A stretch of 64,000 nucleotides of DNA from Gammaproteobacteria bacterium (GCA_030425645.1 JAUHZK010000002.1:1-64000), one strand, 5' to 3'; numbered from the stretch's first letter, positions 55,925 through 63,692 are shown. The notes: generated by a model from the letters alone, not told the origin. Program-made: numbers and translations.

Positions 55925-56740
55925 TTACAGGTGCCATTCCAGCTCAATTTTGGCACGGTAGTCGTCTTGCTCCTGATCGACCGACAGATCATCGATCACG
56001 GGCAGTTGTACACCTGCTTTTAAGGCAAAATTTCGATGGGTCCACATCAAACCGGGTGACAGAAACCACTGGTTGCCACCCAGTTGCTTTTTCACACTTC
56101 CCACGCCTTGAGTGACGTTTTCAATCAACTCACCATTTAATTCCAGCATCCATACCCAGTCGGGTTCATGATATTCCGTGGGTGAAAAACGAATGCCGCC
56201 CACCAGATCCACTAACCAGACGTCCGGTCGCGCCAACCCAGTTGTCGTTTCCGCATTGATCCGATGGCGGACGGACGCCCAGCGATACCATTTTCGCCCT
56301 TCGTATCCGTAGGTGATGCCCAATAAATAGTCGTTACCGTTCTGTTCAACATCGCCATGATCTTCTGCATCATCGAATATCACTTTCGCCATCAGCGCCA
56401 TAGATTCCTGTACCGCAAAGCGGTCCTGGCGCCAAAAACGGTATTTAGTGGACAGGCTGGTTGAGCCGCGATGTGAGCCTTCATCGTCCCCGAACTCATA
56501 AGGCACTCCGACGCCAATCACCCAATCGCTGGTCAATCCGTATTTAAACTGAAGCTCAGCCTCTTTCTCAGACGCATTGCCTGATTTTTCGCTATGCCCC
56601 CCGGCATGAAGCTCAACTCCACCTTTATATAAAGTGTGAGGTCCCAACCCGAAAACGGGGTCATGTGCTGAGGCGGGATATGACATGAATGTTGCCGCGA
56701 AGAATACGGCGAACATCAGCGGATGTATTTTCGTTGCCAC
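55925..56740 (-). CDS. outer membrane protein of metal module A
   Basis: A 271-residue secreted protein with a signal peptide (FFAATFMSYPASAHD). The mature N-terminus is histidine-rich (HDPVFGLGPHTLYKGGVELH and AGGHSEKS). Strand-like repeats (SDWVIGVGVPYEFGDDEG, WMLELNGELIENV) and the ending YRAKIELEWHL suggest a beta-barrel of the transporter/phenol_MetA_deg type. First gene after the MerR-type promoter; specificity unknown. Confidence 0.75.
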   Translation of the reverse strand: MATKIHPLMFAVFFAATFMSYPASAHDPVFGLGPHTLYKGGVELHAGGHSEKSGNASEKEAELQFKYGLTSDWVIGVGVPYEFGDDEGSHRGSTSLSTKYRFWRQDRFAVQESMALMAKVIFDDAEDHGDVEQNGNDYLLGITYGYEGRKWYRWASVRHRINAETTTGLARPDVWLVDLVGGIRFSPTEYHEPDWVWMLELNGELIENVTQGVGSVKKQLGGNQWFLSPGLMWTHRNFALKAGVQLPVIDDLSVDQEQDDYRAKIELEWHL

Positions 56741-56774
56741 AAACTGATCCTCAAATGACTATCACTTAGGAATC

Positions 56775-56805
56775 ATCCTACAACCTGGAGTTGACTCCAA
56801 GTCAA
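56775..56805 (-). promoter_or_regulatory. MerR-type promoter/operator of module A
   Basis: Reading leftward: -35 TTGACT (56800-56805), a 19-base spacer, and -10 TAGGAT (56775-56780). The spacer contains the dyad CTTGGAGTCAACTCCAGG. Long 19-20 bp spacers with a central dyad are diagnostic of MerR-family metal activators, and the GGAGT-ACTCC core resembles ZntR/PbrR sites. It lies 35 bases upstream of the outer membrane protein gene. Confidence 0.85.
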
Positions 56806-56832
56806 GAACCTATGGGCGTTTCGGAGCGATTT

Positions 56833-57840
56833 TCAGCCCTTATCCATCAAGACATCCAATTTTTCCATTAATACCAACGAAGCATTGTTCGAAAGCTGTT
56901 GGCCTTCCTCGATATATTCCCAAACCGTGGCGTCATTTTTCCAACCACCTTGTTTCTTGATCAGCTCAAAATCGACCCGTTCCCGCGCCGCCGAAGTGGA
57001 CAAGCCTCGTCGGAAACTGTGGCTACTCAGGTCAGGCACAAAGTCGAACTGGCAAGCGTCGCCCAGTGCTTTCAGGAGATCATTAATAGCGCCCGGATTC
57101 AGAGGTTTTTCCTGAACCTGATCCCAACGATTTACCGGCCGGAAAAGCGGACCACTTGCGATGTCTGCTCTTTCCAGCCACATTTTGACAGCCTTGGCAG
57201 GACAACAACTGGAGGCCCCAAAGGGCAGCGCACGGGCCAGCCCTGTTGCTTGCTGGTCCGTTTTAGAGCGAGGTAACCGAATAATCAGTCCCTCCGGCTC
57301 CCACACCAGATCGCTCACTTGAATGGCGACCAGTTCGCTACGACGAAAGGCCCCAAAAAAGCCAGTTAACAGCACTGCAATGTCCCGTTGCTTCTTTTTG
57401 CTGTCGGGCAGGTGCCGCAGGTGATTCACCATCTGAGCAATGTGCTCCAGGCGCAGTGCCTTGGCTTTGCGTTTCGGCTGGCCATGGGTGCGCCGAATTC
57501 CTTCCATCGTTTTGCGGACCAAGGGATCTTTCACGGGGTCAACGATGCCCTGGTAGTGGTGCCACTGGCCGATGGCCGTCAGATGGAGATCCAGGGTTCG
57601 AGAGTTGAGCGAGTCGGCACGGGCTAACAGGTAGCGAACCACCGTATCCCGATCTGTCGGCAGACGCCCACCCCATTTTTCAAACTGCCGGATGGCCGAC
57701 CGATACGCCTTGCGGGTGTTGTCGGAGGTGGCTGCCTGGAGGTAATGACGCAGCACTTCGGAGCCTTGGTGGGCAACCTGGCCTGACTCCTCATTACGTA
57801 ACGATAGGTCTGTGGCTAATTTGGGCGGTTTATTGTTCAT
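56833..57840 (-). CDS. tyrosine recombinase (TnpS-like cointegrate resolvase)
   Basis: A 335-residue site-specific recombinase. A SAM-like core-binding domain (about 25-115) precedes the catalytic domain with R166 or R167 (GAFRRSEL), K193 (PRSKTD), H274 and R277 (HSFRRG), W300 in place of the second His, and nucleophile Y309 (TVWEYIEEG). It is divergent from the KfrA-like gene with 205 bases between them, as in the Tn4651-type tnpS/tnpT resolution systems. It probably resolves the cointegrate made by TnpA. Confidence 0.92.
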   Translation of the reverse strand: MNNKPPKLATDLSLRNEESGQVAHQGSEVLRHYLQAATSDNTRKAYRSAIRQFEKWGGRLPTDRDTVVRYLLARADSLNSRTLDLHLTAIGQWHHYQGIVDPVKDPLVRKTMEGIRRTHGQPKRKAKALRLEHIAQMVNHLRHLPDSKKKQRDIAVLLTGFFGAFRRSELVAIQVSDLVWEPEGLIIRLPRSKTDQQATGLARALPFGASSCCPAKAVKMWLERADIASGPLFRPVNRWDQVQEKPLNPGAINDLLKALGDACQFDFVPDLSSHSFRRGLSTSAARERVDFELIKKQGGWKNDATVWEYIEEGQQLSNNASLVLMEKLDVLMDKG

Positions 57841-57919
57841 GCATCGAATTCCTACTGGAGTCGCTCAAAAGCCAGCTATGTACCGGCGTTACAAGTGTAA
57901 AATTTCTGTCTGATTGCTA

Positions 57920-57951
57920 TAACCTACGATAATGGTCATTATCGGTGGTTA
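57920..57951. promoter_or_regulatory. candidate resolution site (core) between recombinase and KfrA-like genes
   Basis: TAACCTACGATAATG and, after GT, CATTATCGGTGGTTA: 15-base arms with 13 matching positions. This can be viewed as two 11-bp recombinase sites around a 6-bp crossover, like XerCD-type cores. The position, between divergent tnpS- and tnpT-like genes, is where resolution sites lie in related transposons. Confidence 0.65.
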
Positions 57952-57961
57952 ATATTTGAAA

Positions 57962-58001
57962 TTCAAGTGCGCTTGAAAAACATTAATATAATGTTATATT
58001 A
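57962..58001 (+). promoter_or_regulatory. promoter of the KfrA-like gene with overlapping operators
   Basis: -35 TTGAAA (57973-57978), 16-base spacer, -10 TATATT (57995-58000). The palindrome TTCAAGTGCGCTTGAA overlaps the -35 and TAATATA-ATG-TTATATTA overlaps the -10, as expected for self-repression by a DNA-binding protein such as KfrA. Confidence 0.6.
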
Positions 58002-58045
58002 CGAGATACGTATTACGTTATTAAATAATCTATGAGGAATTCACC

Positions 58046-59095
58046 ATGGCCCGTGCCGGTGTCACTTACCACGACGTTGCCAAAGCCGCTGAGGCCATCA
58101 AAAGTCAGCGCCAAGAACCTACTGTAGACCGGGTGCGTGAACACCTCGGCACCGGCAGCAAAAGCACCATCGCGCCACTGCTCAAACGTTGGCGATCCGA
58201 TAACGGAGAGGCGGTCGATACCGGCGGGTTACCGAACGATTTGATCGAAGTGGTAAAGTCGCTGCATGAGCGGGTACAACAAATGGCCGACCATCGTATC
58301 GAGCAGGCCCGTCAGGAATTTGAAGGTTTCAATCAAGAGCTTCGCAAAGAGTTGACCGATGCCAAAAACACCATCGTGCAGCTAACTGCCCGACAACAAG
58401 ACCTTGATAGCCAGATTGAGCGGCAAAACAAAGAAAAAGGTGAGGCAGAAAAGTCTCTGGAGGATGCGCGTGTCAGCCTGGTTAAAGCCGAGTCCCAACG
58501 AGACGAAGCGATTGCGAGGACCACTGAACTGAAGGGAAGCGTTGCTGAACTCAAGCAGGAAAACAAGGATATTCGGGAGCACTTTGAACACTATCAGCAA
58601 CGCACTGCGGAAGACCGTCAGCAGGAGCGCGAACAGTTTCGTACAATTACTCAGGGATTAAAGGACCAGGTTCGAGATCTGCAACACCGGCTCACCCAGG
58701 CCGAGTCTAAAGCGTCCGAATTATCTGAAGCCAATGCACAGTTACACAGCAACGCCGGCAAACTTGAACAGGCCAATGTAACGCTAAACAGGGAGCTAAA
58801 CGGTAAGATAGAAGATATCCAGGATCTGAAGCGCGATCTTGAAGATGCCGTGACGAAGTATCGGGATTTCCAGCATAAAAATGAACAATTGGTGGAAAAC
58901 ATGGCAGTGATCACCACTCAGAAAGTAGATGTCGATAAGCAAGTGGCTGTGTTATCCCAAGCATTGGAGACCGCCAAAGCCGAACGAAAAGCCAGCCAGG
59001 ACAAGATTGCATTTCTGACAGACGAAAACAAGGTAATACTTCAGGAAAAGGCGTTGATCCAGGGGCAATTCAAGCAACTACAGGACTCGCTGTGA
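58046..59095 (+). CDS. KfrA-like coiled-coil DNA-binding protein (TnpT-like)
   Basis: A 349-residue protein. The N-terminal 50 residues (VTYHDVAKAAEAIKSQRQEP and VREHLGTGSKSTIAPLLKRW) match the KfrA N-terminal DNA-binding domain. Residues 75-345 are one long coiled coil rich in Gln, Glu, Lys and Leu. TnpT of Tn4651-type elements has this architecture and aids TnpS-mediated resolution by binding the resolution site. ATG follows TATGAGGAATTCACC. Confidence 0.88.
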   Translation: MARAGVTYHDVAKAAEAIKSQRQEPTVDRVREHLGTGSKSTIAPLLKRWRSDNGEAVDTGGLPNDLIEVVKSLHERVQQMADHRIEQARQEFEGFNQELRKELTDAKNTIVQLTARQQDLDSQIERQNKEKGEAEKSLEDARVSLVKAESQRDEAIARTTELKGSVAELKQENKDIREHFEHYQQRTAEDRQQEREQFRTITQGLKDQVRDLQHRLTQAESKASELSEANAQLHSNAGKLEQANVTLNRELNGKIEDIQDLKRDLEDAVTKYRDFQHKNEQLVENMAVITTQKVDVDKQVAVLSQALETAKAERKASQDKIAFLTDENKVILQEKALIQGQFKQLQDSL

Positions 59096-59166
59096 TCTCG
59101 TAAGAGCCAAACTTGTCAAATTTGTCGGTTCTTCCACAGGCCCCCTAGGAGTCGGCGGTATTCCTG

Positions 59167-59187
59167 ATTACGCATATCATGCGTAAT
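59167..59187. repeat. palindrome near the right transposon end
   Basis: ATTACGCAT, ATC, ATGCGTAAT: perfect 9-bp arms, followed by a further half-copy TGCGCGTAAC. It lies in the 205-base non-coding stretch between the KfrA-like gene and the right inverted repeat, which holds no gene. Confidence 0.6.
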
Positions 59188-59300
59188 TGCGCGTAACTTT
59201 AAATAATTCTAATAAGATCAATCGGTTATAGTTGAAGCGGCTAAATTTGGCCGTTTAACTGGCCGGACCTCTAAATTACGTGGATAGAGGCTATTGGACG

Positions 59301-59371
59301 GAAACCTGCGGTTACGATGTGGTCGCGGGACTCAAAACCGTAGGTTTTCGTTCAAATGCCCCCGCTGGTCC
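59301..59371 (-). repeat. right terminal inverted repeat (71 bp)
   Basis: Reverse complement of the left end with four mismatches in 71 bases, ending CCCGCTGGTCC. It supplies the last codons of the neighbouring GST-like gene. Confidence 0.95.
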
Positions 59372-60014
59372 AAATAGGAAAGGTTTGGCCGCTGTCGCCG
59401 CTTTGCCACTGGGGATATTTCTTCATTACGCCGGTAAAGGCTGAGTTTTCTGACCAGCGTTGGTACCAAGCGATTAACTGCGGGTAGCTCGATGCTAAAA
59501 ACCAAGCTTCATTAACCCGCGCAAACTGACGCACAAATGGAAATAAGGCGTAATCCGCCAAGCTGTCTTGTTCAGCTAATAAAGCCCTTCCCTGTTGTTT
59601 GCTGAGCAATGCTTCTAGTTTCTCTAGGGTTTCACAGCCTTTGTCGCGGTAATAACTTTCTGAGTGCTCAGGAAAACGGTCAGCGTATTTATAGCGGTCT
59701 AGCCAGTGCTTAAAGTCGCCATCGTTATTGGCAATTAATTCGGCGGTTGTTTCTGCCGCGACGGTGCCGAGTTTCAGTGGGTCGGCTTGTGCTAAAGCCC
59801 AAACCATAATATCTAGGCTTTCATCGATTACCTCGCCGTTTTCTAGCACTAACACCGGTACCGTGCCTTTGGCTGAGGCCGCTAGCATCTCCGCCGGTTT
59901 GTCGCGCAGAACAACTTCTCGTAGCTCCACGTTGATGGAGGCGGCAGCGATCGCCATACGTGCGCGCATGGCGTAAGGACAGCGACGAAAGGAGTAAAGA
60001 ATGGGCGTGGGCAT
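59352..60014 (-). CDS. glutathione S-transferase-like protein with transposon-derived C-terminus
   Basis: A 220-residue protein with a thioredoxin-like N-terminal domain (ILYSFRRCPYAMRARMAIAA, active-site Cys-Pro-Tyr as in Grx2/GST proteins) and GTVPVLVLENGEVIDESLDI for glutathione contact, followed by a helical domain. The last residues (WTSGGI) and the stop are written by the transposon's inverted repeat. From the left flank the original end can be rebuilt as PISS and stop TAG. The change affects only the last few residues, so function is probably kept. Confidence 0.88.
   Translation of the reverse strand: MPTPILYSFRRCPYAMRARMAIAAASINVELREVVLRDKPAEMLAASAKGTVPVLVLENGEVIDESLDIMVWALAQADPLKLGTVAAETTAELIANNDGDFKHWLDRYKYADRFPEHSESYYRDKGCETLEKLEALLSKQQGRALLAEQDSLADYALFPFVRQFARVNEAWFLASSYPQLIAWYQRWSENSAFTGVMKKYPQWQSGDSGQTFPIWTSGGI
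59372..59376. repeat. right target-site duplication (AAATA)
   Basis: Identical to 41845-41849, directly outside the right inverted repeat. Confidence 0.93.
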
Positions 60015-60061
60015 AACTTGCTGTTAATCTGGCTGAAACATAAAAAACAGTGGAGATTTTA

Positions 60062-60451
60062 ATGCCTATTACTTTGTTTTACGCAGGCTGTTTAGCGTTG
60101 GTGTTTGTTATTTTGTCGGCTCGAGCGATTCAACGCCGCGGCCAAACCGGCGTTAACCTTGGCGATGGTGGCAACGAGGTCATGATTCGCATCATGCGAG
60201 GTCATGCTAATTTTGCTGAGTATGTGCCGTTAAGCTTAGTGTTGATTGCTGCTTTGGAGTTGCAAGGACTAGGTGCCGCTTGGGTACATGGCCTGGGCGC
60301 TAGTCTATTGCTAGGCCGGGTTTTGCATGGCTATGCGTTTGGATTTTCTGAGTATTTTCCGATTGGACGGACTGGTGGCACTGCTTTGACGTTGGGGGTG
60401 TTGATTGTGGCTGGGGCTTTGGCGGTTTGGATGGGGCTTGCTGCGCTTTAG
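60062..60451 (+). CDS. MAPEG family membrane protein
   Basis: A 129-residue protein with four membrane helices. The block VMIRIMRGHANFAEYVPLSL is the MAPEG hallmark (Asn and Glu around the glutathione site). Eukaryotic relatives are glutathione-dependent enzymes of leukotriene metabolism; bacterial ones are little studied. It is divergent from the GST-like gene, which may be more than coincidence. ATG at 60062 follows GGAG; a TTG four codons earlier is less likely. Confidence 0.85.
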   Translation: MPITLFYAGCLALVFVILSARAIQRRGQTGVNLGDGGNEVMIRIMRGHANFAEYVPLSLVLIAALELQGLGAAWVHGLGASLLLGRVLHGYAFGFSEYFPIGRTGGTALTLGVLIVAGALAVWMGLAAL

Positions 60452-60656
60452 ATGTCGGCGGGATGCGCTCCTTTCAGTCGCGGTTGCTCCCTGCGGTCGC
60501 GATCGAACCCGGATCTGGGGAGAGTTGAAATTGCTTTTTAACCTCGGATACAAAGTGCCGGCTGCCGGCGGGATTCGCTCCCGTTGGTCGCGGGGCTCGC
60601 TATCGCTCGGAGCGAACCCTGATCTTTGGAGAGTTAGAACACGTTTTCGGCGTCCA
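60452..60656. repeat. two tRNA-associated repeat units downstream of tRNA-Ser(GCU)
   Basis: Units at 60457-60529 and 60566-60638 share GGCGGGAT-CGCTCC, GTCGCGG, GCGA--GAACCC, GATCT---GGAGAGTT and differ in the middle. They resemble the units at 26546-26735. No gene is seen in this stretch. Confidence 0.7.
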
Positions 60657-60695
60657 GATACCAAAACACCGGCTTGTAGCCGGTGTTTTGGTATC
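60657..60695 (-). terminator. terminator/stem after tRNA-Ser(GCU)
   Basis: A perfect 17-bp stem, GATACCAAAACACCGGC, loop TTGTA, and its complement, directly abutting the CCA end of the tRNA. There is no long T run outside the stem, so termination is inferred from position and the parallel with the other tRNA-Ser. Confidence 0.65.
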
Positions 60696-60785
60696 TGGCG
60701 GAGAAGGCGGGATTCGAACCCGCGATACGCGTTAACGTATGGTTCCTTAGCAGGGAACTGGTTTCAGCCACTCACCCACTTCTCC
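60696..60785 (-). tRNA. tRNA-Ser (GCU)
   Basis: 90 bases including an encoded CCA. The 5' end is GGAGAAGTGGGTGAGTGGCT, anticodon loop CTGCTAA, long variable arm, and T-arm CGCGGGTTCGAATCCCGC. The acceptor GGAGAAG pairs with CTTCTCC. It reads AGU and AGC serine codons. Confidence 0.97.
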
Positions 60786-60845
60786 GAATTGTTTGCTTGC
60801 TGCAAGCCCCGCCTTAGAAGGCTTTGGAGTAGCAACAGGCGGCGT

Positions 60846-60874
60846 AGAATACAGACCGTTACGAGGAACGGCAA
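60846..60874 (-). promoter_or_regulatory. sigma70-type promoter of tRNA-Ser(GCU)
   Basis: Reading leftward: -35 TTGCCG (60869-60874), 17-base spacer, -10 TATTCT (60846-60851), followed by a GC-rich discriminator (ACGCCGCC), as at stringently controlled stable-RNA promoters. It lies about 60 bases upstream of the tRNA. Confidence 0.6.
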
Positions 60875-60908
60875 GAGCGAAGCGCAACAAATTTGAAAAG
60901 ATTTTTTG

Positions 60909-62219
60909 TTAGCTGGAAAACACCCAAGTTTGCACGGTATTGCTCATACCTTTAAGGATGTAATCACTGCCTTTTTCGAGTTCTTTGCGCGAGGAGGCGG
61001 CGTTAGCGGTTAGTTCGTCGATCAAGACTTCACCGTCCTTGGCTTTGTCGCATAAACGCGATGCGCGGTTGATGGCCGGGCCAACGGCAGCGTATTCGAG
61101 ACGTTCATCTCCGACTACACCAACACTGGCGTCGCCAGTCGACACTCCAATGCCTAAGCCCATGTTGGCGCTGCTGTCATTCCACTTTTGTAAGAAGTCA
61201 CGGCTGCGCTCCTGAATGGTTTTGGCTAGCTGTATGCCGCGGTCAGCGTGGTCGCTATAGGCTAAAGGCGCGCCAACCAGCATTAGTACACCGTCGCCGG
61301 CATAGTCTTTAATGGTTGCGCCATGCTCGGCAGCGGCCTCGCCAACCATTTGGTAATAGTCACGTAATAGGCCGATGATGTGTTCAGAATCATGCTTTTC
61401 AGCGTAAGGGGTGAATTTGCGCAGATCGCAGGCAACCACAGTGATGTTTTGGCGACCAGTTTCTAGATTTAACTGCTTGTTGTCGCCATCCATGGCTTGG
61501 ACCACTTGGCTGGGCAGAAAGCGCTGCATAAAGTCGCCACGCTGAGATTGCAGTATGTGGTACTGAATTGCGCCCACAACCAAAAATAGCTGCCCTATTA
61601 GCATTACGTAGGCGGCATGCTCAGGGCCAACGACCAAGCCGGTACCCAAAAACGGAACCGCGATGCCAAAAGCCGCTAGACGCCTTTTTTCTCCCAATGG
61701 CACTTGTCTGCGAAAGGTAATAGCTAGTGCTAAAGCGGATGCTGGTAACGAAAGCACCAATGGCACACCAATCATCAACAGTTTTAAATTTTGGGTACTG
61801 GTAATGTCGCCCGATATGCCGAGGTTAAACAGGGTTTGGTGTTGCAGCGGGAATGCTAGCGCTAGGCCTAGGTATATCAAGCCAAACCCTTGGGCTAGGC
61901 GCAACAAATTGTCACCAAAGTCGGTGTTGTATTTGCCGGCCGGAATTCTTGCGCGTACCGCCCTGATCCACTCGGGGCCAAATATAAAAGACGCGGCGGT
62001 AGGCACGGCCATTAAGGCAGTGTGAAATAGCAGGTGATCTTCCGCAACACGTAAAAAATTGGCGCCGGCGACAACAGAGAAACCAATACTGCCTAAAAAT
62101 AGGCCCAGCATTTGGCTGGTGCGTTCGTCGCGGTCGAGCCAATAAAATGCCGACCCGAGTCCTATCGACAGTAGTCCAATAAGGTTAAATGGAATGGTGG
62201 TGACCGCTACGGTGTCCAA
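60909..62219 (-). CDS. membrane-bound class III adenylate/guanylate cyclase
   Basis: A 436-residue protein. About six membrane helices fill residues 1-225; the cyclase domain follows from VACDLRKFTPYAEKHDSEHI to the end. The metal-binding aspartates (CDLRKF and YAGDGVLMLVGAP) and the late block YAAVGPAINRASRLCDKA are present, so it should be catalytic. The single domain must dimerise. Whether it makes cAMP or cGMP cannot be read safely. It is alone on its strand. Confidence 0.9.
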   Translation of the reverse strand: MDTVAVTTIPFNLIGLLSIGLGSAFYWLDRDERTSQMLGLFLGSIGFSVVAGANFLRVAEDHLLFHTALMAVPTAASFIFGPEWIRAVRARIPAGKYNTDFGDNLLRLAQGFGLIYLGLALAFPLQHQTLFNLGISGDITSTQNLKLLMIGVPLVLSLPASALALAITFRRQVPLGEKRRLAAFGIAVPFLGTGLVVGPEHAAYVMLIGQLFLVVGAIQYHILQSQRGDFMQRFLPSQVVQAMDGDNKQLNLETGRQNITVVACDLRKFTPYAEKHDSEHIIGLLRDYYQMVGEAAAEHGATIKDYAGDGVLMLVGAPLAYSDHADRGIQLAKTIQERSRDFLQKWNDSSANMGLGIGVSTGDASVGVVGDERLEYAAVGPAINRASRLCDKAKDGEVLIDELTANAASSRKELEKGSDYILKGMSNTVQTWVFSS

Positions 62220-62300
62220 GAAAAAGCTCCGCTAATTAATGCACGCAGTATACCTCTGCGGCTAAGCTAGCCAACAACAAAACTCACCCCCTGTATAACG

Positions 62301-62786
62301 ATGTTATTTGAACAACAACCACAAGATAATGACGCGGTTCGACTGGCGCGCTTTGATGTCAATGAGCCGTTAGCGGCTTACTCTAAGCACGGCTTTGAGT
62401 TGGATGGTGATTTCTGGGCTTCGGTTGAACATTACTATCAGGCCAGCAAGTATGAGGCTGGCCGCTATCGAGACCAAATACGTGACGCGAGCCATCCGGA
62501 AATGGCAACCAAGCTTGGCGAGAAGTGGTTTAAGCGCAAAAAAGCGGGCTGGCAAGAAAAGCGCTTAGTGATGATGACCCGGGCGGTGTATACCAAATGC
62601 CGTACCCACGATGATGTCGCGGCGGCCCTATTGGCTACGGCGGACAACCCTATTATTGATGTTAGTCAGTTTGACTACTTTTGGGGCGTGGGCCGCGATG
62701 GGCGTGGCGAGAACGGTTACGGACAAGTGCTAGAGGCGGTGCGTAATCGTTTAAGGCAAGAGGCGGCCGGGACCAAGAGCGGCTAG
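62301..62786 (+). CDS. NADAR (YbiA-like) family protein
   Basis: A 161-residue protein. GFELDGDFWASVEHYYQASKY at the N-terminus and FDYFWGVGRDGRGENGYGQV near the end are the NADAR family blocks. Known members are N-glycosidases on riboflavin intermediates (YbiA) or remove ADP-ribose from guanine in DNA; which activity this one has is unknown. The protein stands alone between the cyclase and the phosphatase genes. Confidence 0.88.
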   Translation: MLFEQQPQDNDAVRLARFDVNEPLAAYSKHGFELDGDFWASVEHYYQASKYEAGRYRDQIRDASHPEMATKLGEKWFKRKKAGWQEKRLVMMTRAVYTKCRTHDDVAAALLATADNPIIDVSQFDYFWGVGRDGRGENGYGQVLEAVRNRLRQEAAGTKSG

Positions 62787-62791
62787 AGCAG

Positions 62792-63259
62792 CTAGGCGGA
62801 GTGTTGTAGAAATCCTTGGCAGGCGTCTTCTAAGCGATTTAGTACATCGTCAAAGCCACTGACGCCGCCGTAGTAAGGATCGGGCACATCACTGCCCCGC
62901 CACTCTGGCTTGCTGGCGAAGTCTTGCATCAGTGCTAGCTGGGCGCGGCCATTTGGGGGCTGAATGCTTTGCAAGGCGTGGAGGTTTTGTTTGTCTGCGG
63001 CGAGTATCCAGTCAAATTTAAAGAAGTCATCAGCGTGAACTTGTCGGGCGCGAATGCCTTCTAAGTTATAGGCGCGTTGCCGCGCCGCTTGCCGGGAGCG
63101 TTGATCGGGTTTCTCGCCAACGTGATAAGCATGGGTGCCTGCCGAGTCTATTTGCCAGTCATTTTCTTGGCTGGTTTGTTGTACTAGTTTCCGGAACACG
63201 GCTTCGGCGGTTGGTGAGCGACAAATATTGCCCATGCAGACGAACAGCACTTTTTTCAT
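62792..63259 (-). CDS. low-molecular-weight protein-tyrosine phosphatase
   Basis: A 155-residue cytosolic phosphatase. The phosphate loop is VCMGNICRSPTAEA (C-x5-R form, here CMGNICRS) near the N-terminus; the general acid aspartate lies in DVPDPYYGG; and the length fits. Bacterial relatives either control exopolysaccharide tyrosine kinases or act as housekeeping enzymes. No capsule genes are adjacent, but galU follows nearby. Confidence 0.93.
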   Translation of the reverse strand: MKKVLFVCMGNICRSPTAEAVFRKLVQQTSQENDWQIDSAGTHAYHVGEKPDQRSRQAARQRAYNLEGIRARQVHADDFFKFDWILAADKQNLHALQSIQPPNGRAQLALMQDFASKPEWRGSDVPDPYYGGVSGFDDVLNRLEDACQGFLQHSA

Positions 63260-63338
63260 AAAAATAGACTTGGCTTTGTAATTGCGGCCAATTTAGCCAA
63301 CAATAGGCACCATAACAAACGCGCACTAGGGCGAGACA

Positions 63339-63692
63339 TTGGAATTATTCTTTTTATTGCTAGCAGGACACGCACTTGGAGATTTTGGGCTTCAGGGTGA
63401 CTGGATTGCTCGTCATAAAAGCCACAAGGTCAAGGTGGCAAGTGCTCGCAGTCAGCGGCCGGATTTAATTTGGATACACGTGTTGGGCGCCCATTGCTTA
63501 ATACACGGCGGCCTAGTCGCGCTGATTACCGGTGTTTGGTGGTTGGGTTTGTTAGAAACCTTGGCCCACATGGTGATTGATTACCTAAAAAGCGATAACC
63601 GCTTTGGCTTTCATACCGACCAAGCTCTGCATATTGCCTGCAAAGTGCTATGGGCTGTGTTGGTATTAACCGGCCTAGCAACTGCTTCCTAG
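63339..63692 (+). CDS. DUF3307 family membrane protein
   Basis: A 117-residue protein with three or four membrane helices. The start ELFFLLLAGHALGDFGLQGD and later HMVIDYLKSD and FHTDQALHIACK are DUF3307 features; histidines and aspartates recur in the helices. Function unknown. The start appears to be TTG at 63339 behind a weak GCGAG site; no in-frame ATG is nearby. Confidence 0.8.
   Translation: MELFFLLLAGHALGDFGLQGDWIARHKSHKVKVASARSQRPDLIWIHVLGAHCLIHGGLVALITGVWWLGLLETLAHMVIDYLKSDNRFGFHTDQALHIACKVLWAVLVLTGLATAS

Larger units (their letters stand above)
41850..59371. mobile_element. complete Tn3-family transposon, 17.5 kb
   Basis: It is bounded by 71-bp inverted repeats and a 5-bp direct repeat. 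It has a Tn3-type transposase at the left end and a divergent tyrosine recombinase / KfrA-like pair at the right end, the layout of the Tn4651-like group that resolves cointegrates with TnpS and TnpT. The terminus starts GGACCAGCGGGG rather than the GGGG common in the family. The cargo between them is two blocks of predicted metal/redox/envelope genes and an internal remnant of another recombinase gene. The perfect target duplication suggests a fairly recent single-step insertion. Confidence 0.95.

Noticed and set aside
41850-59371. Classical mercury resistance transposon
   Set aside because: MerT- and HMA-like proteins are present, but there is no merA, merB or divergent merR, and the regulators resemble CadC and a divergent MerR type.
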